Shown: positions 35,337-42,735, counted from the stretch's first letter. The stretch: 64,000 nt of DNA from Ornithinimicrobium cerasi (GCF_003702705.1 NZ_QZMN01000014.1:1-64000); one strand, 5' to 3'. Notes: generated by a model from the sequence alone, not told the origin. Translations and numbers: made by a program.

Positions 35337-35428
35337 ACGCGCGAGCATGCCACGGACGCGCCCGCCACCGACCGGGCAGCCCGACGCCTACGCCGCCCAA
35401 CGTCCACCGCCTCCGCCTGCCTCACGCT

Positions 35429-35500
35429 CGACTCACGACCGTCTTCTGTTCTGTGCGTCGGATGGATCGGACTCTCAGCACAGAACCTGGTCGCGAGTGG
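35429..35500. repeat. palindrome 3L flanking AbiEi-DUF559 gene 3
   Basis: A 72-bp nested palindrome. The outer arms are CGACTCACGACC (35429-35440) and GGTCGCGAGTGG (35489-35500); the inner perfect 9-bp arms are GTTCTGTGC (35448-35456) and GCACAGAAC (35478-35486). It matches the 72-bp element at 36515-36586 at 60 of 72 positions in direct orientation without gaps. Confidence 0.9.
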
Positions 35501-35587
35501 CCGCCGCAGTCATCTCGCCGTGAAGTTGTCCACAGGCCGTCGCCCGCTGGACGGTGACAGGAGCAGTTCCGGCTCAGACTGGCGGCC

Positions 35588-36511
35588 ATGGATCCGCGAG
35601 TGCGCAGCCACCTCGACAGCTTCTCCGGCGTGCTCTCGACGAGGGCGGCGGTCAGGCTCGGGCTGACGGCCAACGACCTCCGGGCGATGGTCGCCGCCGG
35701 CGAGCTCGTCCGGGTGGCGCACGGTGCCTACCTCGACGCCGCCCTGCTGGTCGGCGCGACGCCGGAGGAGGACCACCGGCTCCGAGTGACCGCGATCGTC
35801 CTGGCCAAGGGTGGGTCGGTCGCCGCGAGCCACCACAGCGCCGCGGTGCTGCACGGGCTGCCGGTCCTGCGCGAGGCCCTCGGCTCGATCAGGGTGGCTC
35901 ACACGCGGTCACGGTCGAACACCCGGAGGCGCCCCACCTTCACCCTGCACCGGTGCCCGGGCGAGGACGCGTTCGGCAGTGTCGGCCCGGTCGCGACGGT
36001 CGTCCCGGCGCTCGCCGTGATCGGCACCGCGGTGCTCGTGGGCGTGCGGTCGGGGTTGATGGCTGCCGACGCGGCGCTGCGCGGTGAGCTGACGACCCGC
36101 GATGAGATGGCGAGCTGGCTCGTCCGGTGGTCCCGCGTGCCCGGCGTCGACCGCGCCAGGCACGTCGTGGACCTGATGTCCCCGCTGGCGGAGTCGCCCG
36201 CCGAGTCGCTCCTGCGCCTCGCGCTCATCGCGCTGCGGCTCGACTTCGTTGAGCAGCACCCGCTCGAGCTGGAGGGCTGGACCGCGCGCGTCGACTTCTA
36301 CCTTCCTGCGCTGGGTGTCGTGGTCGAGATGGACGGCATGTGCAAGTACGAGGGGAGCACCGGTTCGTTGAACCTCGCGGCCGAGAAGAGGCGGGAGGAC
36401 CAGATTCGCGCTCGTGGCTACGGGGTCGCGAGGATCGAGTGGGCCGACCTCTTCAGGCCCCAGCGCATCCACGCGAAGATCAGGGCTGCTGCGCTGACCT
36501 CCCGCGTCTGA
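35588..36511 (+). CDS. AbiEi-like/DUF559 nuclease-like protein 3
   Basis: Protein of 307 aa. The N-terminal AbiEi-type winged helix begins VRSHLDSFSGVLSTRAAVRLG and ends VRVAHGAYLDAAL. The middle part has VAASHHSAAVLHGLPVL. The C-terminal DUF559/Vsr-like nuclease domain has D236, E247, D249 and K253 (RVDFYLPALGVVVEMDGMCK), then EKRREDQIRARGYGVARIEW. D to E spacing is 11 residues, as in the other two paralogues. CAGACT lies 7 nt before the ATG. It is flanked by palindromes 3L and 3R, and a uvrA-like gene follows. Its biochemical role is unknown. Confidence 0.83.
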   Translation: MDPRVRSHLDSFSGVLSTRAAVRLGLTANDLRAMVAAGELVRVAHGAYLDAALLVGATPEEDHRLRVTAIVLAKGGSVAASHHSAAVLHGLPVLREALGSIRVAHTRSRSNTRRRPTFTLHRCPGEDAFGSVGPVATVVPALAVIGTAVLVGVRSGLMAADAALRGELTTRDEMASWLVRWSRVPGVDRARHVVDLMSPLAESPAESLLRLALIALRLDFVEQHPLELEGWTARVDFYLPALGVVVEMDGMCKYEGSTGSLNLAAEKRREDQIRARGYGVARIEWADLFRPQRIHAKIRAAALTSRV

Positions 36512-36514
36512 GGT

Positions 36515-36586
36515 CGACTCACGACCGGCTTGTGTCCTGTGAGTCGGATCGATCAGACTCACACGGCAGAACCAGGTCGTGAGTGG
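36515..36586. repeat. palindrome 3R flanking AbiEi-DUF559 gene 3
   Basis: A 72-bp nested palindrome beginning 3 bp after the stop codon. Outer arms CGACTCACGACC and GGTCGTGAGTGG pair at 11 of 12 positions. GTGAGTCGGATCGATCAGAC forms part of the inner stem. It is the direct partner of 3L and may also end transcription of the nuclease-like gene. Confidence 0.9.
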
Positions 36587-36626
36587 GGACGTGTCCGACG
36601 CCCCTGGCCGACCCGTCAGGCGGGTG

Positions 36627-36632
36627 TAGTTT
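36627..36632 (+). promoter_or_regulatory. -10 box of uvrA-like gene 2 (leaderless)
   Basis: TAGTTT ends 7 nt before the GTG at 36640. It decides the start against the frame that begins inside palindrome 3R at 36583. Confidence 0.6.
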
Positions 36633-36639
36633 TCTGCGG

Positions 36640-39003
36640 GTGACGACGCCGGTGCACCCAGCAGACTCCCACGACCTCATCCGCGTGCGCGGGGCCCGGG
36701 AGAACAACCTCCGCGACGTCAGCGTCGACCTGCCCAAGCGGCGGCTCACGGTGTTCACCGGGGTGTCTGGCTCCGGGAAGAGCTCGCTCGTCTTCGCCAC
36801 CATCGCCGCCGAGTCGCAGCGGATGATCAACGAGACGTACTCGACGTTCGTGCAGGGCTTCATGCCCACCCTGGCGCGCCCTGACGTCGACCTGCTGGAG
36901 GGGTTGACGACGGCGATCATCGTCGACCAGGAGCGGATGGGCGCCAACATCCGCTCGACCGTGGGGACGGCGACGGACGCCAACGCCATGCTGCGCATCC
37001 TCTTCAGCAGGTTGGGCCGGCCGCACATCGGCACCGCGAAGGCGTTCTCCTTCAACGTCGCGTCGATGTCGGGTGCGGGGGCGGTGACCCTGGAGAAAGG
37101 TGGGCAGCAGGTCAAGGAGCGGCGGGAGTTCAGCGTCCAGGGCGGCATGTGCCCCCGCTGCGAGGGCACCGGCCACGTGACGGACTTCGACCGGAGCGCG
37201 CTCTACGACGAGGAGCGGTCCATCAGCGAGGGCGCGCTGACGATCCCGGGCTACACCATGGACGGGTGGTACGGCCGGATCTTCCGGAGCACCGGGCTCT
37301 TCGACGCCGACAAGCCGATCAAGGACTTCACCCAGCGCGAGCTGCGGGCCCTGCTCTACCAGGAGCCGACCAAGCTCAAGGTCGACGGCATCAACGTCAC
37401 CTTCGAGGGCCTGATCCCGAAGATCCAGAAGAGCTTCCTGGCCAAGGACCGCGAGGCGATGCAGCCGCACATCCGGGCCTTCGTCGACCGGGCGGTGACC
37501 TTCGCGACCTGCCCCGACTGCGACGGGACGCGGCTCAACGAGGCGGCACGGTCCTCCAAGATCGACGGCACCAGCATCGCCGACGCCTGCCGCATGCAGA
37601 TCAGCGACCTGGCCCGGTGGATCCGTGGGTTGGAGGAGCCGTCGGTGGCGCCGCTGCTCCAGGGGCTGCGGGAGACCCTCGACTCGTTCGTGGAGATCGG
37701 GCTCGGCTACCTGTCCCTCGACCGGCCCTCCGGCACCCTGTCCGGCGGTGAGGCGCAGCGCACGAAGATGATCCGGCACCTCGGTTCCTCCCTCACCGAC
37801 GTGACCTACGTCTTCGACGAGCCGAGCATCGGGCTGCACCCGCACGACATCCAGCGGATGAACAGCCTGCTCCTGCGCCTGCGGGACAAGGGCAACACGG
37901 TGCTCGTGGTGGAGCACAAGCCGGAGATGATCGCGGGCGCCGACCACGTCGTGGACCTCGGCCCGGGCGCCGGCACCGCGGGTGGGGGGATCGTCTACGA
38001 GGGCAGCCTGGAGGGACTGCGCGGCAGCGGCACCCTCACCGGGCAGCACCTCGACGACCGGGCCAGGCTCAAGGAGACGCTGCGCCCGGCGACGGGTGTC
38101 CTGCAGATCCGCGGCGCGTCCACGAACAACCTCCAGGACGTCGACGTCGACGTGCCCACCGGTGTCCTCGTCGCCGTGACCGGCGTCGCGGGCAGCGGCA
38201 AGAGCTCGCTCATCCACGGCTCGCTCGCCCGCGAGGACGGCGTCGTGGTCATCGACCAGGGCGCCATCAAGGGGTCACGGCGCAGCAACCCGGCCACCTA
38301 CACCGGTCTCCTCGAGCCGATCCGCAAGGCCTTCGCCAAGGCCAACGGGGTCAAGCCGGCCCTGTTCAGCCCGAACTCCGAGGGGGCCTGCCCGACCTGC
38401 AACGGCGCCGGCGTCGTCTACATGGACCTGGCGATGATGGCGGGCGTGGCCACCACCTGCGACGAGTGCGAGGGCCGTCGCTTCCAGGCGTCGGTGCTGG
38501 AGTTCACGCTCGGCGGCAAGGACATCAGCCAGGTGCTGTCGATGCCCATCGCCGAGGCGGAGGACTTCTTCGAGACCGGAGAGGCCCGCATCCCGGCCGC
38601 GCACAAGATCCTCGTCCGGCTCGAGGACGTGGGGCTCGGTTACGTCACCCTGGGCCAGCCGCTCACCACGCTGTCCGGCGGCGAGCGGCAGCGTCTCAAG
38701 CTGGCCGCCCAGATGGGTGACAAGGGCAAGGTCTACATCCTGGACGAGCCGACCACCGGCCTCCACCTCGCCGACGTGCAGAACCTGCTGGGACTGCTCG
38801 ACCGCCTGGTCGACGCGGGCCGGTCGGTCATCGTGATCGAGCACCACCAGGCCGTCATGGCGCACGCCGACTGGATCATCGACCTGGGTCCGGGCGCGGG
38901 GCACGACGGCGGTCGCGTGGTCTTCGAGGGCACCCCGGCCGACCTCGTCACCGGGCGCGCCACCCTCACCGGGCAGCACCTCGCCGAGTATGTCGCCCGC
39001 TGA
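36640..39003 (+). CDS. UvrA-like ABC ATPase (DrrC-type paralogue) 2
   Basis: Protein of 787 aa, close to the length of DrrC-type UvrA paralogues and too short to carry the UvrB-binding insertion of housekeeping UvrA. First Walker A GVSGSGKSS at about 41-49; EGLTTAIIVDQERMGANIRS is typical of this paralogue group. Zinc-type pairs CPRCEG and CPDCDG, signature LSGGEAQRTKMIRHL. Second Walker A GVAGSGKSS at about 515, CPTCNG, CDECEG, LSGGERQRLKLAAQM, LDEPTTGLHLADV. Likely confers tolerance to DNA-binding drugs or acts in DNA damage sensing. It clearly differs in sequence from the copy at 29.3-31.8 kb. Confidence 0.88.
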   Translation: MTTPVHPADSHDLIRVRGARENNLRDVSVDLPKRRLTVFTGVSGSGKSSLVFATIAAESQRMINETYSTFVQGFMPTLARPDVDLLEGLTTAIIVDQERMGANIRSTVGTATDANAMLRILFSRLGRPHIGTAKAFSFNVASMSGAGAVTLEKGGQQVKERREFSVQGGMCPRCEGTGHVTDFDRSALYDEERSISEGALTIPGYTMDGWYGRIFRSTGLFDADKPIKDFTQRELRALLYQEPTKLKVDGINVTFEGLIPKIQKSFLAKDREAMQPHIRAFVDRAVTFATCPDCDGTRLNEAARSSKIDGTSIADACRMQISDLARWIRGLEEPSVAPLLQGLRETLDSFVEIGLGYLSLDRPSGTLSGGEAQRTKMIRHLGSSLTDVTYVFDEPSIGLHPHDIQRMNSLLLRLRDKGNTVLVVEHKPEMIAGADHVVDLGPGAGTAGGGIVYEGSLEGLRGSGTLTGQHLDDRARLKETLRPATGVLQIRGASTNNLQDVDVDVPTGVLVAVTGVAGSGKSSLIHGSLAREDGVVVIDQGAIKGSRRSNPATYTGLLEPIRKAFAKANGVKPALFSPNSEGACPTCNGAGVVYMDLAMMAGVATTCDECEGRRFQASVLEFTLGGKDISQVLSMPIAEAEDFFETGEARIPAAHKILVRLEDVGLGYVTLGQPLTTLSGGERQRLKLAAQMGDKGKVYILDEPTTGLHLADVQNLLGLLDRLVDAGRSVIVIEHHQAVMAHADWIIDLGPGAGHDGGRVVFEGTPADLVTGRATLTGQHLAEYVAR

Positions 39004-39061
39004 CCTGCGCGGGCGCCGGGCCAGATCCGTGCTCGCGCCCGGTGGCGGGCGTACGAGCGCC

Positions 39062-39496
39062 ATGCACGGCGCCGCTCCGCGGGGCGTCGTTGGTCTCGCC
39101 GCCGCCTTCCTCGCCTCCGGGACCCTGCACCTCGTGCGTCCGGAGCTGTTCGAGCCGATCGTGCCCCGGTTCCTCCCGGCACCCCGTGAGCTCGTGCTCG
39201 CCTCCGGCGTCGCCGAGCTGGTCTGCGGGGCGGGCCTGCTCCACCCGCGGACCAGGCCGGTCGCCGGCGCCGCGAGCGCGGCGCTCCTGGTCGCGGTCTT
39301 CCCGGCGAACGTGCAGATGAGCCTGTCGCACGGCCGTCGCGCGGCACGGACACGACAGCCGGCGCACGGCCTCGCATTCGCGGCCACGGTCGCCAGGCTG
39401 CCGCTGCAGTGGCCGCTGGTGCGGGTGGCGCTCCGGGCCGCCCGCGCCCAGGACGGGGCGCAGCCGCCGGCGCGCCGCGCTCAGGCCGCGGGGTAG
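39062..39496 (+). CDS. DoxX-like small membrane protein
   Basis: Protein of 144 aa with about four hydrophobic stretches. The pattern SGTLHLVRPELFEPIVPRFL then LVLASGVAELVCGAGLLHPR is that of DoxX-family proteins, whose C-terminal segment here (RQPAHGLAFAATVARLPLQW) also fits. The family is membrane-bound and linked loosely to redox or sulphur metabolism; the role here is unknown. The start at 39062 is chosen because the preceding 24 codons overlap the uvrA-like gene end. It overlaps the convergent oxidoreductase gene by 16 bp. Confidence 0.75.
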   Translation: MHGAAPRGVVGLAAAFLASGTLHLVRPELFEPIVPRFLPAPRELVLASGVAELVCGAGLLHPRTRPVAGAASAALLVAVFPANVQMSLSHGRRAARTRQPAHGLAFAATVARLPLQWPLVRVALRAARAQDGAQPPARRAQAAG

Positions 39497-40104
39497 CCCT
39501 CCCGGCGCAGCAGCCGCGCCAGGTGTGCAGCGTTGGCCGCCAGGGTCTTCGTCGCCGACGCGGTGACCTCCGGCGTCTCGTCGAGGTCCTTGTAGTCGAC
39601 CGTGTGCATCGCCTCTCCGTTCCAGTACGTCACGCCGTGCGCCGGGATCGTGAAGCCGACGTCGTTGAGCGCCTGGAAGAGGATGGCCGAGATGTGGTGC
39701 GCACCGTCCTCGTTGCCGACGACGACGGCGACCGCGACCTTGCCGAAGGTCAGCAGCCGCCCCTCGTCGTCCTCCTCCGACAGCTCGGCGTCCAGCCGCT
39801 CCAGGACGCGCTGCGCGACGCTGGAGTGCTGACCCATCCACGTGGGCGTGCCGAGGACGAGGATGTCGGCAGCCATCACCTGCTCGCGGATCCCGGGCCA
39901 GGCGTCGCCGTCACCCATGTCCAGCTCGACGCCGGGCCGCACGTCGTGGTCGACGACGCGCACCTGCGACCCGGTGACGCCGTGCGTCGCCAGCGCGTCG
40001 AGCACCTGCTGCCCGAGCAGCCCGGTGCTGGACTCCGCGGGCGAGGGGCTGAGGGTGCAGTTGAGGACGAGGGCGGTCAGGGGGACGTCACCGGAGAAGG
40101 CCAT
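39481..40104 (-). CDS. flavodoxin-fold NAD(P)H-dependent oxidoreductase
   Basis: Protein of 207 aa. LTALVLNCTLSPSPAESST supplies the phosphate-binding loop and ADILVLGTPTWMGQHSSVAQ the flavin-ring loop of the NADPH-dependent FMN reductase/WrbA group. AVVVGNEDGAHHI is the third flavin-contact segment. It is predicted to be cytoplasmic with FMN as cofactor; the electron acceptor is not known. TACCGT within GGCATACCGT lies 6 nt before the ATG. Confidence 0.87.
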   Translation of the reverse strand: MAFSGDVPLTALVLNCTLSPSPAESSTGLLGQQVLDALATHGVTGSQVRVVDHDVRPGVELDMGDGDAWPGIREQVMAADILVLGTPTWMGQHSSVAQRVLERLDAELSEEDDEGRLLTFGKVAVAVVVGNEDGAHHISAILFQALNDVGFTIPAHGVTYWNGEAMHTVDYKDLDETPEVTASATKTLAANAAHLARLLRREGYPAA

Positions 40105-40110
40105 CCCGGC

Positions 40111-40120
40111 ACGGTATGCC
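40111..40120 (-). promoter_or_regulatory. GGCATACCGT promoter of flavodoxin-like gene (leaderless)
   Basis: The minus strand reads GGCATACCGT, with the -10 hexamer TACCGT 6 nt before the ATG at 40104. Confidence 0.6.
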
Positions 40121-40206
40121 GCGTGCCGGCGCCGCGCACCCGCAGAGGCCCGCGGCGCTCAGCGGCCGTGGTGACGCAGGTCATGGCAGCCCGGCGCCGG
40201 GGGGCC

Positions 40207-40212
40207 TAGCCT
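40207..40212 (+). promoter_or_regulatory. -10 box of AMIN-like lipoprotein gene (leaderless)
   Basis: TAGCCT ends 7 nt before the ATG at 40220. Confidence 0.6.
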
Positions 40213-40219
40213 GGGGTCC

Positions 40220-40939
40220 ATGAGGCGCGCGCTCGGCGCAACGGTGGTGGCCCTCCTCGTCCTGTCGGGGTGCGAGTCGGCGGGGGACGACGACGGACAG
40301 AGCCCGCCCACCACGACGACCGGCACCTCCGCACCGGCCGAGACGTCCTCCGAGGGGCCCACGTCGGAGGACCCGTCGTCGGAGGAGCCCACGTCCGACG
40401 ACGCGACGGACGAGCCGACCGAGACGTCGTCCGGAACCGGTGACGCGACCTCCACGGGTGACACCGGCGACATACCGTCCGAGCCCGACCCCGACCGGTA
40501 CCCGTGGGTCGGCGGCCCGGTGGAGGAGGAGACCCGGGCGGGTGCCGAGGGTCAGGAGATCACCGACGTGCGCACGGGGCTGCACGAGGGCTACGACCGG
40601 GTCGTCCTCGACCTGACGGGTGAGGAGCCGGCGCTGGGCTGGTTCGTCAGCTTCGTCGACGAGGCGGTCGAGGACCCGAGCGGCCTGCCGCTCGACGTCG
40701 ATGGGGACGCGTTCCTGCAGGTGGTCGTGCGCGGCATCGACTGGACCACGGAGTCCCCCGAGCGCTACGACGGCGACCCCGTGGAGGGTGCCGGCACCGA
40801 GGTCGTGACGGAGGTCGTCCTCGGCGGGCTCTTCGAGGGTCAGCAGCAGATCGTCATCGGCCTGACGCAGGAGACGGCGTTCCGGGTGTTCTCCCTGCCG
40901 GACCCGGCCCGGATCGTCATCGACGTCCAGCACCCCTGA
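40220..40939 (+). CDS. AMIN-like domain lipoprotein
   Basis: Lipoprotein of 239 aa with signal MRRALGATVVALLVLSGC (lipobox LSGC, Cys18). A Ser/Thr/Glu/Asp-rich spacer runs from about residue 25 to 90. The C-terminal 140 residues (EITDVRTGLHEGYDRVVLDL, GLTQETAFRVFSLPDPARIV) match the AMIN-like fold of actinobacterial lipoproteins, which probably bind cell-wall components outside the membrane. The role is inferred from the fold only. Confidence 0.82.
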   Translation: MRRALGATVVALLVLSGCESAGDDDGQSPPTTTTGTSAPAETSSEGPTSEDPSSEEPTSDDATDEPTETSSGTGDATSTGDTGDIPSEPDPDRYPWVGGPVEEETRAGAEGQEITDVRTGLHEGYDRVVLDLTGEEPALGWFVSFVDEAVEDPSGLPLDVDGDAFLQVVVRGIDWTTESPERYDGDPVEGAGTEVVTEVVLGGLFEGQQQIVIGLTQETAFRVFSLPDPARIVIDVQHP

Positions 40940-40989
40940 TGCCCTGAGCCCCAGCCCGGCCCACGGTCGTCGGCTGAGCGCGAGGCAGC

Positions 40990-41015
40990 TGTAGGTTCTC
41001 GGACGACCTGTCGGA
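40990..41015 (+). repeat. putative left end of Tn7-like remnant
   Basis: TGTAGG followed 13 bp later by TGTCGG, matching the layout of the right end. Another TGTCGGAA word occurs at about 41074, which may be a second transposase-binding site. The rest of 40940-41189 shows no gene or other feature that I can name. Confidence 0.35.
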
Positions 41016-41189
41016 AGAGCAGTCGCGTGACCTGCAGAGGGACAGTCCTTGAGCCGCCGTCCGTCTCCTTAACTTGTCGGAATCCTCACGCCGGGGTCGC
41101 TGATCCAATGCCGGTTCACCGTCCCCATTCCGTCGAGCGGGCCGACATTCTCTTTGTCTGGGGGAGGGTCAACCAGGCAGGTCATGTGG

Positions 41190-41630
41190 TTAGTTAGGGG
41201 GCGTCTCATGCGCTGGCGCGCATTTGTCCAGACCGGAGACATACCACCACTTACCAGATCTGGCTAGTCGCAGGATGTGGCTCGCTCGACCGTCCGCGCC
41301 TACCCTGACCCAGACACCCGCAGACACCTCGCTGTCCTTGCCGGCAGGCAGTCCTTCGAGGGTGGCGAAGTTCCGGATTGCCTGCGCCGGATCTTCTGCG
41401 GCGCCTGGGCCGGTAGCCGCCCCGCCATCCCCCGCGACCACAATGTCGCTACCCTCCCACTGATCGCACCCCAGCGTCGAGTGCTCCACCGGGCGGTCGG
41501 TAACCGCCGCCCCCTCACCCGTCGTTCCCGGTGCTGGGTCGGACCCGGCGCAGGCTCCCAGCCCAACCGCTAACGCGACAGTCGCGGTCACTACTGCGAA
41601 CCGTCGCCCCCTGCTGCGCCTCGGACCCAT
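41190..41630 (-). CDS. small lipoprotein in transposon scar
   Basis: Protein of 146 aa. The start ATG follows AGGAGT by 5 nt. The signal MGPRRSRGRRFAVVTATVAL ends in a lipobox LGAC. The mature part is acidic and Gly-rich, ending VRVGADGRASHILRLARSGKWWYVSGLDKCAP. No family that I recognise. The longer frame reaching 42455 is an artefact of joining the frameshifted tnsA, the tnsB stub and this gene. It may be transposon cargo or a chromosomal gene joined by deletion. Confidence 0.6.
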   Translation of the reverse strand: MGPRRSRGRRFAVVTATVALAVGLGACAGSDPAPGTTGEGAAVTDRPVEHSTLGCDQWEGSDIVVAGDGGAATGPGAAEDPAQAIRNFATLEGLPAGKDSEVSAGVWVRVGADGRASHILRLARSGKWWYVSGLDKCAPAHETPPN

Positions 41631-41711
41631 CCTGACTCCTAGTCGTAAGCCGCCTCTGTTGTGTGAATGTCGTGCGTTCCTAACGTTCGCCAGTACGTCG
41701 AGCCTAGTTCG

Positions 41712-41759
41712 AAACCAGACACGGGCTCCGACGTACAGCTCTACCACCGCGGCACTCAT
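41712..41759 (-). pseudogene. tnsB: tnsB start fragment
   Basis: The ATG overlaps the tnsA stop as ATGA, the normal tnsA-tnsB junction. The first 16 codons MSAAVVELYVGARVWF match the beginning of actinobacterial TnsB-like DDE transposases. After that the frame turns into unrelated sequence and the lipoprotein gene, so nearly all of tnsB is deleted. Confidence 0.6.
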
Positions 41760-42455
41760 GTCCTGCCTGCCCTGACACTGATCATCGACGTGCTGTCGAC
41801 AGGCGTGGTCATGTCCACCGCCCAGTCGCCGCGCCACAGCAAGCTCAGCAGGGCAAGCCGCCCGCCAGGCTTTCCCGAAGCTGCCAGGAGGTCCTCGACC
41901 TGACCGATGGTCATGCCCGTGCGTCCGGCAGCGGAGGCGGCCGCCAGCTCGGCCGTTCCAACACCGCGGCGGGCGACGGCGAACGTCTGGATGTTCGCCA
42001 GGGTGACCGGGTCGGCGCCGGACCATACCTCGTACCGGACGCCTTTGGCCTGGCACAGACGTGCGGTCGACGAACTCGGCGGGCTTGACGTCCACGACCG
42101 TCATAACGCCACGCCTGTCGGTCAGCAGCAGGTCCGGCGCGTGCCGCCGTAGGACTCCCTCGTCCGATCCGCCGAACCACATCGGCTGGGCGGCGATCCA
42201 GTGCACATCAGCGTCGAAGTCGGCCAGCCACAGCCGATCCAGCTCCAACCGACTCTCATAGGGCACGTGCGCACCCGTAGTCGCCGACCAGAACAGGCCT
42301 GAGTAGTGACGTTGGCGGACATGCGACTTCAGCCGACGCACCGGCAACGCGGTGGATGCGCGCTTGAGGTCCAGCTGCCGAAGCGACGTCGTGACCGACT
42401 CGCCGTCGGCGTAGCGAACCTCCGTGTCCAAGGGGTTCGTCGCGCCCAGGGCCAC
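41756..42455 (-). pseudogene. tnsA: frameshifted TnsA-like endonuclease
   Basis: The first 131 codons give a TnsA N-terminal nuclease domain: RHYSGLFWSATTGAHVPYES, HWIAAQPMWF, RRHAPDLLL, VVDVKPAEFVD. The catalytic set E67, D108 and K124 is present. At about 42062 the frame breaks. The C-terminal part continues in another frame (LCQAKGVRYEVWSGADPVTL, FAVARRGVGTAEL, LLSLLWRGDWAVDMTTPVDS) to TGA at 41756-41758. About ten residues normally between FVD and LCQAKG appear missing, so a small out-of-frame deletion is likely. TnsA cuts the 5' transposon ends; this copy should be dead. Confidence 0.72.
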
Positions 42456-42467
42456 CAGCGTCCTACC

Positions 42468-42542
42468 AGGACACGAAATCGGGACTCAGGACACGCGCGG
42501 GACACGAAACTGGGATCGGGACAAGAAATTCGGGTTCCTACA
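42468..42542 (-). repeat. transposase-binding repeats at right end of Tn7-like remnant
   Basis: Three similar words follow one another: AGGACACGAAATCGGGA (from about 42470), GGGACACGAAACTGGGA (from 42499) and GGGACAAGAAATTCGGG (from 42518), then CCTACA at the end. Closely spaced repeats inside the end are typical TnsB-binding arrays. No other function is visible. Confidence 0.55.
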
Positions 42543-42596
42543 GACGTCCTGAACCTCCCACGACCCAGGAGCGGGAACAACCCCGCGTCGGCAAGA

Positions 42597-42617
42597 GTTG
42601 AGCCTGATGAACTCAAC
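42597..42617. promoter_or_regulatory. HAIR operator 1 upstream of dnaK
   Basis: GTTGAGC, 7 nt, ACTCAAC: a nearly complete HspR-associated inverted repeat (consensus CTTGAGT-N7-ACTCAAG). It lies just upstream of the dnaK -35 box. HspR bound here would block transcription until heat shock. Confidence 0.85.
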
Positions 42618-42633
42618 TTCGCTGAGCGCCGGT

Positions 42634-42662
42634 TTGACAACACGACGGCCGTTCCGCAAGGT
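42634..42662 (+). promoter_or_regulatory. dnaK operon promoter
   Basis: The -35 box TTGACA (42634-42639), a 17-bp spacer and the -10-like CAAGGT (42657-42662) form a vegetative-type promoter between the two HAIR sites. The -10 box abuts HAIR 2. Confidence 0.6.
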
Positions 42663-42681
42663 TGAGCCCAGACGTGTCAAC
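42661..42681. promoter_or_regulatory. HAIR operator 2 upstream of dnaK (degenerate)
   Basis: GTTGAGC, 7 nt, TGTCAAC: the left half fits the HAIR consensus and the right half has two changes. It overlaps the -10 region, a position suited to repression. Confidence 0.65.
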
Positions 42682-42735
42682 CCGCGTCCCGCCCGTCCGG
42701 GGTGAGGCGCACCGCATACCAAGGAGAGCACCCAC

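Larger units (their letters stand above)
40990..42542. mobile_element. Tn7-like transposon remnant
   Basis: The stretch has visibly lower GC than its surroundings and holds a frameshifted tnsA, a 16-codon tnsB start, a small lipoprotein and end-like repeats. The right end would be CCTACA at 42537-42542, with three GGGACACGAAA-type repeats inside. On the left, TGTAGG at 40990 is followed 13 bp later by TGTC, exactly as in the right end read inward. No matching target duplication is seen (GCAGC left, GACGT right), so the boundaries are tentative. I see no tnsC or tnsD/TniQ. Confidence 0.55.

Noticed and set aside
10798-36586. Reading the AbiEi-DUF559 genes as classical toxin-antitoxin pairs
   Set aside because: No adjacent AbiEii-type nucleotidyltransferase toxin gene is present at any of the three loci, and the AbiEi-like part is fused to a nuclease-like domain.
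36583-36639. Upstream start of uvrA-like gene 2
   Set aside because: The extra 19 codons begin inside palindrome 3R and have no domain content; the GTG at 36640 has a well-placed TAGTTT box.
41190-42455. Single 421-codon minus-strand gene
   Set aside because: The frame joins the N-terminal half of tnsA, out-of-frame tnsA sequence, the tnsB stub and a separate lipoprotein with its own AGGAGT site and signal peptide. Treated as three features.
40990-42542. Target-site duplication of the Tn7-like remnant
   Set aside because: The five bases outside the tentative ends (GCAGC and GACGT) do not match, so no duplication is claimed and the ends stay tentative.
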